Source of the DNA: JAAYZQ01 sp034428935
Lineage (GTDB): Bacteria; Chloroflexota; Anaerolineae; JAAYZQ01
Assembly (NCBI GenBank): GCA_034428935.1
Contig: DAOUHB010000082.1
Location: 1-30,956 of the forward strand
Reading direction: 5' to 3'
Length of the DNA: 30,956 nt
Shown piece by piece: positions 7,819 through 14,663 of this stretch; position 1 is the first letter of the stretch, and each line of letters begins with the position of its first letter. The translations under genes were made by a program, and so were the position numbers. The notes beneath the pieces were generated by a model. It worked only from the letters and a program-made list of their open reading frames with translations. It had not been told where the DNA came from and made no database searches.

Positions 7819-7847
7819 ATTATACTCGAAAGCCGGCTTTGCCCAAA
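7819..7847 (-). promoter_or_regulatory. Promoter of tgt, probably giving a leaderless mRNA
   Basis: Minus-strand TATAAT (7824-7819) lies 7 nt before the tgt ATG at 7811. With transcription starting 6-8 nt past the -10 box, the ATG would be at or next to the first nucleotide. The -35 is weak: TTTGGG (7847-7842) at 17 bp, or TTGGGC at 16 bp. No ribosome binding site can fit in the remaining space. Confidence 0.6.
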
Positions 7848-7892
7848 GTGAGGGCGTGGGCGGGACCGACCTCTCCCCCGGCCTCCTGACGC

Positions 7893-7972
7893 TCCCGACG
7901 CCGGACCACACCCGCACTGGGCGCACACTTGCCTGGGGCAGCGCCAGGGGGCGCAAGTGTCGGGACGGTGCG
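7893..7972. repeat. Palindromic repeat element, long copy
   Basis: The left arm TCCCGACGCCGGACC (7893-7907) and right arm GTCGGGACGGTGCG (7959-7972) recur exactly, but joined without spacer, inside the ABC transporter gene at 9356-9384. Between the arms this copy holds 51 bp, including a hairpin with stems ACACTTGC (7925-7932) and GCAAGTGT (7953-7960) and an inner CCTGG/CCAGG pair. It looks like a REP- or MITE-like mobile repeat. Confidence 0.7.
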
Positions 7973-8062
7973 TCCGCCACACCGTCCTGCGTCGGGTGCA
8001 GGGGGACAGGTGCGATCTGGCCCGCCTGCGCTTGGGCCGCAGGCACAGGCGTTGGGTTCTCC

Positions 8063-8093
8063 TCCCGACACCGTCCGCCGTTGGGACAGGTGC
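8063..8093. repeat. Palindromic repeat element, diverged short copy
   Basis: TCCCGACACCGTCC, then GCC, then GTTGGGACAGGTGC. This is a degenerate relative of the repeat at 7893-7972 and 9356-9384, with the same order of arms and a short centre. Confidence 0.55.
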
Positions 8094-8109
8094 CTGCGAG
8101 TGGAGGGGG

Positions 8110-8153
8110 GCGCTCCCCCTTCCCGTATCGGGAAGGGGGTTGGGGGGTTAGGT
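8110..8153. repeat. Intergenic GC-rich palindrome, AACCTAACCCCC family (copy 1)
   Basis: CTCCCCCTTCCC, gtatc, GGGAAGGGGG forms a strong hairpin, and the unit ends GGGGGGTTAGGTT. Two further members are at 17910-17954 and 20781-20832. All three end with GGGGGNT(T/C)AGGTT. Confidence 0.7.
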
Positions 8154-8172
8154 TCCAGCAACGTGAACACAG

Positions 8173-8201
8173 TTGGCATTTCGGGCGTTTTCGTGTATGA
8201 T
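8173..8201 (+). promoter_or_regulatory. Promoter of the ABC exporter-rho gene cluster
   Basis: TTGGCA (8173-8178), a 17-bp spacer and TATGAT (8196-8201), each one mismatch from consensus. Predicted start near 8208, giving a leader of about 63 nt. It lies just past the intergenic repeats. Confidence 0.7.
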
Positions 8202-8270
8202 GTGGCTCGTCCGGATGTAGACACGGCCCGTCGCGTTCCCCGGTGAAAATACATTCTGGGAGGGAATTCT

Positions 8271-10148
8271 TTGTCTCTGGCAGCCGCGCCGCGGCCTCAC
8301 GATCTGAAAACCATTGTAACCGGCAACCGCCTGGTCGGCATTTGGCGGCTCATGCGTGGCCATCGGGCTACGTACGCCTGGGCCAACCTGAGCCTGGGCG
8401 TGGCGGCCATTGCCCGCGTCGGCAGCTACCTGCTCCTGGGCCATTTTGTAGACACGGTCCTGGGCAACGAGGCGGCGAGGGGCAGCCTGCCCCTCCTGGC
8501 GTTGGGCTTTATCCTCCTGGCGGTCGTCCAGGGGGCATCGACCTTTGTCAGCGGCAAGCTGGCCGCCCAGACGGCCGAGGGCGTGGTGCGTGGCCTGCGC
8601 AACTACCTGTACGATCACATCCAGCGCCTGCCCTTCAGCTACCACGACCAGACGCCCACGGGCGAGCTGATCCAGCGCAGCACGTCGGACGTCGATGCCC
8701 TGCGTCGTTTCTTTGCCGACCAGGCCATCGGCGTGGGGCGCATCCTGCTGTTGTTCATCGTCAACCTGGCGGTCCTGCTGGCCCTGAACGTCCGCCTGGC
8801 GCTCCTGTCCATCATCGCCGTGCCGATCATCGTCGTCACGTCGGCCATCTTTTTCCGGAAGGTGTCGCAGGCGTACGAGCGGTTCCAGGAGCAGGATGCC
8901 GTCCTGTCGACCACGCTGCAGGAGAACCTGACCGGGGTACGGGTGGTCAAGGCCTTTGCCCGCCAGCAATACGAGCAGGACAAATTCGAGGTGGACAACT
9001 GGGAAAAGTACCTGCGGGGCCGCCGCCTCCTGACCATGCACGCCTCGTTCTGGCCGCTGTCCGACATTGTCTGCGGCGTGCAGATGCTGGGCGGTTTTGT
9101 GGCGGGCGCTCTCATGACCATCGATGGGACCATCACCGTGGGTGATTACCTGGTGTATGCCGGCCTCGTCCAGTGGATCATCTGGCCCATGCGCAACCTG
9201 GGTCGCTTTATCGTTCAGATGTCCACCGGCCTGGTCTCCTTCGGACGTGTTGTAGAGGTTATCCGCCAGGATCGCGAGGCCCTGGACGAGGGCGCGATCC
9301 AGCCCAACGGCTCCCTGGATGGCGCCGTCGAGTTCCGCGACGTTGCCTTTGGCTATCCCGACGCCGGACCGTCGGGACGGTGCGAGGGCGACGAGCGGGT
9401 GCTGCACGACATCAGCTTTCGGGCCGAGCCGGGCCAGGCCATCGCCCTGCTGGGCCCCACGGGCTCGGGCAAGACGACGCTGGTCAACCTCCTGCCTCGC
9501 TTTTACGAATACAACAGCGGCAGCCTGACCCTGGACGGCCACGAGCTCAAGGACCTGCCCAGGCATTACCTGCGGCAGCAGATCGGCATCGTGGAACAGG
9601 AGCCGTTTCTCTTCTCGCGCTCGATACGCGAGAACATCACCTATGGCGTGGACCGCCGGGTCACGGACGACGAGGTCGAGGCAGCGGCACGGGCGGCGGC
9701 CATCCACGAATCGATCCTCACCTTCCCCGAGGGTTATAACACCCTCGTGGGCGAGAAGGGGGTCACCCTGTCGGGCGGCCAGAAGCAGCGGGTGGCCATC
9801 GCCCGCACGTTGTTGAAGGATCCTTGCATCCTCATCCTGGACGACTCGACCTCGTCGGTAGACACCGAGACCGAGGCCGAGATTCGCGAGGCCCTGGAGC
9901 GCCTGATGCGCGGTCGCACGACGTTCATCATCGCCCATCGCATCCAGAGCCTGATGAACGCCGACCTGATCCTGGTCCTGGAGCACGGCCGCGTGGTGCA
10001 GCGCGGCACCCACGAGGAGCTCATGGCCCAGGAAGGCATCTACCGCCGCATCTATGACATGCAGGCGCGCATCGAGGTCGAGCTGGAGCAAGAGCTGGCC
10101 GGCATCGATGCGCCGGAGCAGGAGTCGGTTGCGGCCTCGGGGTCGTAG
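8271..10148 (+). CDS. ABC exporter half-transporter A (permease plus ATPase), catalytically degenerate NBD
   Basis: 625-residue type IV ABC exporter: six membrane helices (about residues 25-310) followed by an ATPase domain. Walker A GPTGSGKT is at 395-402 and a canonical LSGGQ at 500-504. Walker B LILDD puts Asp525 where the catalytic Glu normally is. That substitution marks the degenerate half of heterodimeric exporters such as TM287/288 or BmrCD, and the partner follows directly. The start is TTG 8271 with GGGAGGG (8258-8264) six bases before it. Residues 363-372 (PDAGPSGRCE), between the FGY strand and DERVLHDISF, are encoded by a palindromic repeat shared with the upstream intergenic region and look like an in-frame insertion. 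The substrate (drug or lipid) is unknown. Confidence 0.95.
   Translation: MSLAAAPRPHDLKTIVTGNRLVGIWRLMRGHRATYAWANLSLGVAAIARVGSYLLLGHFVDTVLGNEAARGSLPLLALGFILLAVVQGASTFVSGKLAAQTAEGVVRGLRNYLYDHIQRLPFSYHDQTPTGELIQRSTSDVDALRRFFADQAIGVGRILLLFIVNLAVLLALNVRLALLSIIAVPIIVVTSAIFFRKVSQAYERFQEQDAVLSTTLQENLTGVRVVKAFARQQYEQDKFEVDNWEKYLRGRRLLTMHASFWPLSDIVCGVQMLGGFVAGALMTIDGTITVGDYLVYAGLVQWIIWPMRNLGRFIVQMSTGLVSFGRVVEVIRQDREALDEGAIQPNGSLDGAVEFRDVAFGYPDAGPSGRCEGDERVLHDISFRAEPGQAIALLGPTGSGKTTLVNLLPRFYEYNSGSLTLDGHELKDLPRHYLRQQIGIVEQEPFLFSRSIRENITYGVDRRVTDDEVEAAARAAAIHESILTFPEGYNTLVGEKGVTLSGGQKQRVAIARTLLKDPCILILDDSTSSVDTETEAEIREALERLMRGRTTFIIAHRIQSLMNADLILVLEHGRVVQRGTHEELMAQEGIYRRIYDMQARIEVELEQELAGIDAPEQESVAASGS
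9356..9384. repeat. Palindromic repeat element inside the ABC transporter gene (short copy)
   Basis: TCCCGACGCCGGACC (9356-9370) runs straight into GTCGGGACGGTGCG (9371-9384). Both halves are identical to the arms of the intergenic element at 7893-7972. Removing 9357-9386 (30 bp, ten codons) would restore a normal FGY-GDERVLHD strand. Confidence 0.72.
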
Positions 10149-10239
10149 GCAGTAGGCTCAGTCCGAACGCCGCTGCCCCTGGTGGCCCGCAGCCTGGCAG
10201 GGATTCGGCAATCCCGTCGCGCAGAATCGAGCTTGTCAC
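10149..10239 (+). other. Spacer between the two exporter genes with a small hairpin
   Basis: A 91-nt gap. GGGATT (10200-10205), CGGC, AATCCC (10210-10215) forms a short stable hairpin about 25 nt before the next ATG. There is no T-run, so termination is unlikely. It may affect mRNA stability or translation of half-transporter B. Confidence 0.35.
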
Positions 10240-12078
10240 ATGGTAGAAGATTTCGAGATTGAGGAAGAAGAATTCACGAGCCAGTTCAACGGCCGGACGT
10301 TCCTGCGCATCCTGGCGCAGACGCGGCCGCACTGGCGCTGGGTCGTCGGCTTCTTGGTGACCGTTGCGGCCGTGTCGGCCATGGACTCGTACTTTACTTT
10401 CCTCAGCAAGAGAATCGTGGACGAGGGCATCCTGGCCGGGAGTCGCACCGCCCTCGTCGAGATCGTGACGATCTATGGCGCGCTGATCTTGGTGCAGGCC
10501 ATCGGCGTGTTCGGTTTCATCTATCTGACGGGCGTGCTGGGCGAGCGCGTGCGCTACGACCTCCGAAAAAAGATGTTCGAGCATCTCCAGGAGCTGTCCT
10601 TCTCCTACTTTGACCGCACGCCGGTGGGCTGGATCATGGCCCGCGTCAACTCTGACTCGGACCGCATCGCCGAGCTGGTGACCTGGGGGCTCCTGGACAT
10701 GACCTGGGGCATCATGAACATCATCACGGCGGTCATCTTTATGCTCATGATCAACTGGAAGCTGGCCCTCCTGGTGCTGCTGGTGATCCCGGTTCTGATC
10801 GTCGTCGCCATCCAGTTCAAGAAGTGGATCCTGGTCGAGTTCCGGCAGGTGCGCAAGATCAACAGCAAGATCACGGGCGCCTACAACGAGAACATCAACG
10901 GCGTGCGCGTGGTCAAGGCCCTGGGGCGCGAGGAGCGCAACCTGGGTGAGTTTGGCGGGTTGACGGGCGAGATGTACCGAGCCTCCTACCGGGCTGCCTG
11001 GCTGTCGGCCCTGTTCCTGCCCGTGGTGCAGATCATCAGCGCCGTAGCCATCGGCGTCATCGTCTGGTATGGGGGCCTGCAGGCCCTGCCCACGGCGGCC
11101 GCTGCCCTGGGCATGACCGTGGGCGGCATCCAGGCCTTTGTATCCTACGTGACCTTTATGCTGTGGCCCATCCAGGAGATGGCCCGCGTTTACGCCGAGA
11201 TGCAGCAGGCCATCGCCTCGGCCGAGCGCGTCTTTTCCCTCATCGACGCCGTCCCGGAGGTGAGGGATCGGCCGGGTGCCGTCGATCCCGGCACGGTCTG
11301 GGGCGACATCGAGTTCGACGGCGTGGACTTCTGGTACGAGCCCGACAACCCTGTCCTCAAGGACTTTTACCTGAAGGTGCGGCGGGGAGAGACCATCGCC
11401 CTGGTGGGGCCCACGGGGGGCGGCAAGTCGACCATCGTCAACCTGGTTTGCCGCTTCTACGAGCCCAAGCGGGGCGTGATTCGCATCGGGGGGCGGAACT
11501 ATCGCGACCTGTCGCTCCACGCGATCCAATCGCGCATCGGCGTCGTGCTGCAGACGCCGCACCTGTTCTCCGGCTCGATCCGCGACAACATTCGCTACGG
11601 CCGGTTGGAGGCCACGGACCAGGAGGTCGAGGAAGCCGCCCGCCTGGCCGGGGCTCACGAGTTTATCCGCACCCTGGAAGATGGCTACGACGAGCCCGTC
11701 GGCGAAGGCGGCAACCTGCTGTCGGTGGGCCAGAAGCAGCTCATCAGCCTGGCGCGGGCCATCCTGGCCCGGCCGCAGATCTTTGTCATGGATGAGGCGA
11801 CGAGCTCGGTGGATACCCTGACCGAAGACCTCATCCAGCGCGGTATGGAGACGCTGATGCGTGACTGCACCAGTTTTATCATCGCCCACCGCCTGTCAAC
11901 CATCAAGCGCGCCGACCGCATCCTGGTCATCGAAAAGGGCCGCATCGCCGAGATGGGCAGCCACGCCGAGCTGCTCCGCCAGCGCGGCCACTACCACCGG
12001 CTCTACACACGCCAGTTCCGTCGCCAACTGGAGGAAGAGTACGACCCCTTTGTGCTGCAGAGCCCGGCAACAGCCTGA
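10240..12078 (+). CDS. ABC exporter half-transporter B, catalytic NBD with non-canonical signature
   Basis: 612 residues with the same layout as its partner: an acidic N-terminus (MVEDFEIEEEEF), six membrane helices, then an ATPase domain. Walker A is GPTGGGKS (about residue 390). Walker B VMDEATSSVD keeps the catalytic Glu519, and the H-loop is IIAHRLSTI. The signature is LSVGQ (494-498) instead of LSGGQ. This is the mirror of partner A, which has a good signature and a poor Walker B. The pair should therefore form one competent and one degenerate ATP site. The ribosome binding site before the ATG is weak. The rho gene follows 19 nt later with its own strong one. Confidence 0.95.
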   Translation: MVEDFEIEEEEFTSQFNGRTFLRILAQTRPHWRWVVGFLVTVAAVSAMDSYFTFLSKRIVDEGILAGSRTALVEIVTIYGALILVQAIGVFGFIYLTGVLGERVRYDLRKKMFEHLQELSFSYFDRTPVGWIMARVNSDSDRIAELVTWGLLDMTWGIMNIITAVIFMLMINWKLALLVLLVIPVLIVVAIQFKKWILVEFRQVRKINSKITGAYNENINGVRVVKALGREERNLGEFGGLTGEMYRASYRAAWLSALFLPVVQIISAVAIGVIVWYGGLQALPTAAAALGMTVGGIQAFVSYVTFMLWPIQEMARVYAEMQQAIASAERVFSLIDAVPEVRDRPGAVDPGTVWGDIEFDGVDFWYEPDNPVLKDFYLKVRRGETIALVGPTGGGKSTIVNLVCRFYEPKRGVIRIGGRNYRDLSLHAIQSRIGVVLQTPHLFSGSIRDNIRYGRLEATDQEVEEAARLAGAHEFIRTLEDGYDEPVGEGGNLLSVGQKQLISLARAILARPQIFVMDEATSSVDTLTEDLIQRGMETLMRDCTSFIIAHRLSTIKRADRILVIEKGRIAEMGSHAELLRQRGHYHRLYTRQFRRQLEEEYDPFVLQSPATA

Positions 12079-12097
12079 CGGCTTGCAGGAGGAAAAA

Positions 12098-13186
12098 ATG
12101 GCTGAAATCAAGAGCGGCCTGTTGCATCTGAACCGGGGGGCCGGCGTCCTCGTCGACCTCGACCGGCTGGGTGACGAGGTCTCGGTGCCGGCCCGCCTGG
12201 TGCGCGAGTTGGGCCTGGTGGAGGGGGCGCGCGTGACCGGCCCGGTGCAGGGTGGCCGGCGAGGCCCCGAGTTGGTGGGGGTCGATGCCATCTGTGGCCT
12301 GTCGCCCGAGGCCTTTGCCGCCCGCATCCCCTTTGACCGGTTGGTGGCCCTCGATCCCCGAGAGCGGTTCCCGCTGGCGGCCACGGGCGAGCCGGCCATG
12401 CGCATCGTGGACCTGGTGGCGCCCATCGGCAAGGGGACCCGCGGGCTCATCGTCTCACCGCCCAAGGCGGGCAAGACCATGCTCCTGGAGCAGGTCGCCC
12501 AGGCCGTGCGGGCCACCGACCCCGAGGTGCGCATCGTCGTGCTGCTCATCGACGAGCGGCCCGAGGAGGTGACCTTTTTCCGGCGCGGGCTCGACGCCGA
12601 GGTCTTTGCCAGCTCCGCCGACCGCCCCCAGCGGGAGCACGTAGCCCTGGCGGAGCTGATGCTGGCCCACATTCGCGTGGAGCTGGAGTGCGGCCACGAC
12701 GTGGTGGTCCTCCTCGACAGCCTGACGCGCATGACGCGCACCTTTAACCTACAGGGGCCCGGGCGAGGTGGCGGCCGCTCACTGTCGGGCGGGCTGGAGG
12801 CCGGCGCCCTGCAGATTCCGCGCCGCTTCTTTGGCGTGGCCCGCAACGTGGAAAACGGCGGCTCGGTGACCATCCTGGCAACCATCCTGGTGGATACCGG
12901 CTCGCGCCTGGACCAGGTGGTCTTTGAGGAATTCAAGGGCACGGGCAACTGCGAGATCCTTCTCGACCGGGCCCTGGCCGAGGCTCGCATCTTTCCCGCC
13001 ATCAACGTCCGGGGCAGCGGAACGCGCAAGGATGAGCTTCTCTATCCGCCCGACGAGTTTGCCCGCCTCACCAAGCTGCGCCGCGCCCTGGCCGATCGCT
13101 CGCCCCGGGACGCGCTGCTCACCCTGCTCCAGCTCATCGAGAAGTATCCGACCAACGAGGAGCTCCTGGGCCAGATCTCGTCGTAG
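12098..13186 (+). CDS. rho: Transcription termination factor Rho, short form
   Basis: 362-residue hexameric RNA helicase that terminates transcription. The P-loop SPPKAGKTMLL starts at residue 120. Walker B VVLLDSLTRM, the Q-loop area SLSGGLEAGAL, RRFFGVARNVENGGS, and the C-terminal GTGNCEILLDR and RGSGTRKDELLYPP are unmistakable. From the P-loop to the C-terminus the length equals E. coli Rho, but about 58 residues are missing at the N-terminus. The helix-bundle domain is absent and the protein begins directly with an OB-fold RNA-binding domain. SLTRMTRTFN replaces the usual SLTRLARAYN. ATG 12098 follows AGGAGG. It appears to belong to the exporter operon, an uncommon partner for rho. Confidence 0.93.
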   Translation: MAEIKSGLLHLNRGAGVLVDLDRLGDEVSVPARLVRELGLVEGARVTGPVQGGRRGPELVGVDAICGLSPEAFAARIPFDRLVALDPRERFPLAATGEPAMRIVDLVAPIGKGTRGLIVSPPKAGKTMLLEQVAQAVRATDPEVRIVVLLIDERPEEVTFFRRGLDAEVFASSADRPQREHVALAELMLAHIRVELECGHDVVVLLDSLTRMTRTFNLQGPGRGGGRSLSGGLEAGALQIPRRFFGVARNVENGGSVTILATILVDTGSRLDQVVFEEFKGTGNCEILLDRALAEARIFPAINVRGSGTRKDELLYPPDEFARLTKLRRALADRSPRDALLTLLQLIEKYPTNEELLGQISS

Positions 13187-13230
13187 CCGTCCCTGCCGAG
13201 GTGAATAAGCCCAACGCCCGGGATCGGTCC

Positions 13231-13259
13231 TTGCGCCTGGCCCTGTCTCGTGCTATACT
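13231..13259 (+). promoter_or_regulatory. Extended -10 promoter for the reductase-phosphatase operon
   Basis: TTGCGC (13231-13236), 17 bp, then TGC-TATACT with the -10 at 13254-13259 and an extended TG motif. Predicted start near 13266, a leader of about 45 nt. It lies right after rho and marks a new transcription unit. Confidence 0.68.
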
Positions 13260-13310
13260 TTGTGTCGTTGCGTAGGGCTGGCTTCAGTTGTGTTTGACGA
13301 GGGGGTGCAG

Positions 13311-14663
13311 ATGACACACAAGCTCGAGGCTGACGTCGTCGTCGTGGGGGCGGGGACCAGCGGCTGCTACCTGGCGTGGCGCCTGGCCCAGGCGGGCCTG
13401 CAGGTCCTCGTCCTGGAAAAGCAATGCCTGGCCGATGGCGGGCAGGCCATCGACATCTTTCACATGGACGAGGTGCGCTTTGACCAGTTCGGGCTGCCCC
13501 ATCCCGAGGGAGAAGAGCTCATCGGCCACTATCCCACCGGCCTGGCCTGGTCGCCCGACCTCCAGGTGCAGAACCCGGTGCGCTATGCCTTCTATGTCAT
13601 GCACAAGCCGGCCTTTCACAGGCGGCTGCACGGCTACGTCGCGGAGGCAGGGGCCCAGTTCGTGGAGGAAGTGGAGGTCGTAGAGCCCGTCGTGGAGGAC
13701 GGCTTTGTGACGGGCGTCCGGGCGCTGCGGCGCGGCGAGCCCCTGGAGGTGCGGGGAGCCATCGTGGCCGACGCCTCGGGCATCGACGGTGTGGTGCGGA
13801 CCCGCCTGCCGGCCAGCCTGGGCGTCGAGACGGATACCATCCGCCCGACCGACACCCTCTTTGTCTGCCTGGAGTTCCGCGAGGACCTGCCCCCCGGCAC
13901 GCCCCGCGGCCTGAACTTCTATCCCTACCACAAGGCCTTCTGGAACCCCAGCCGCGGCGAGGGTGCGATCCTGGGCATCGGCCAGCCGGGCAGCTACCAG
14001 TACGCCTGGGAGCGGCATCGCCAGTGGAGCGAGGAGTATTTCGGCGATCCGGGCCGCGTGGTCAAGCGGACCCAGGGCCGGACACCCTACCGCCGCTCGC
14101 CCTACTCGCTGGTGGCCAACGGCTTTCTCGTCGTGGGCGACGCCGCCTTTCAGACCAAGCCATTCTCGGGAGAAGGGGTGACGTCGTCGTTCACCGCCTG
14201 CCAGATCGCCGCCGAGGTGGTGGTCGAGGCGCTGCGCCGGGGCGATGCGAGCCGCGCCGCCCTGTGGCCCTACAACGTCCGCTACTTTCGGGATCAGGGC
14301 GCCAGGTTTGCCTCCATGTTTGTCCAGCTCCCCGCCGCCGCCGAGCTGTCGCGGGCCGAGGTGGACTACCTGTTTCACCAGGACCTGATCTTTGGCAGCA
14401 GCGATTTCGAGCAGATGAACCTTCACTATGCCACCGAGATGGACCTGGCCAAGACGCTGGCCATGGGCGCCAAGCTTTTCTGGGGAGTGGCCACGCGCCG
14501 CTTCTCCCGGGCCAGCCTGGGCCGGCTCCTCGAGGTCTCGGGCCGGGCTGCCCGCATCCGGGAGCGCTACGAGGCGTTTCCCGAAAGCCCCGATGGCATG
14601 GAGGCCTGGATAGCCTCGGTCAAGCCCCTGTGGGGTGTCGCCGGCGATGCTCAAGCTGGATGA
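13311..14663 (+). CDS. FAD-dependent oxidoreductase, geranylgeranyl reductase family
   Basis: 450-residue flavoprotein. The N-terminal Rossmann motif is VVVVGAGTSGCYLAWRLAQAG, ending in VLVLEK (FAD ribose contact). A second FAD motif, FLVVGDAAFQTKPFSGEGVT, is typical of the geranylgeranyl-reductase/PHBH superfamily, whose members saturate isoprenoid chains of lipids, quinones or chlorophyll, or hydroxylate aromatics. The actual substrate is not evident. ATG 13311 is preceded by GAGGGGG (13300-13306). An upstream frame extension to 13260 would start at the promoter and is not believed. The 3' end overlaps the next gene by 17 nt, so the two products are translationally coupled. Confidence 0.88.
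   Translation: MTHKLEADVVVVGAGTSGCYLAWRLAQAGLQVLVLEKQCLADGGQAIDIFHMDEVRFDQFGLPHPEGEELIGHYPTGLAWSPDLQVQNPVRYAFYVMHKPAFHRRLHGYVAEAGAQFVEEVEVVEPVVEDGFVTGVRALRRGEPLEVRGAIVADASGIDGVVRTRLPASLGVETDTIRPTDTLFVCLEFREDLPPGTPRGLNFYPYHKAFWNPSRGEGAILGIGQPGSYQYAWERHRQWSEEYFGDPGRVVKRTQGRTPYRRSPYSLVANGFLVVGDAAFQTKPFSGEGVTSSFTACQIAAEVVVEALRRGDASRAALWPYNVRYFRDQGARFASMFVQLPAAAELSRAEVDYLFHQDLIFGSSDFEQMNLHYATEMDLAKTLAMGAKLFWGVATRRFSRASLGRLLEVSGRAARIRERYEAFPESPDGMEAWIASVKPLWGVAGDAQAG

Larger units (their letters stand above)
7848..8172. other. Non-coding, palindrome-rich intergenic region
   Basis: I see no credible gene here. The stretch lies between the divergent tgt and ABC promoters. It holds two members of a TCCCGACRCCG...GGGACRGGTGC repeat (7893-7972 and 8063-8093), a structured insert with ACACTTGC/GCAAGTGT arms, and a G-rich palindrome of the AACCTAACCCCC family (8110-8153). 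Confidence 0.7.

Noticed and set aside
8148..10091. A 647-residue frame on the minus strand opposite exporter A, and similar long frames opposite exporter B
   Set aside because: They are shadows of strongly conserved ABC transporter genes. The composition (His/Gln/Asp-rich repeats) is typical of antisense translation.
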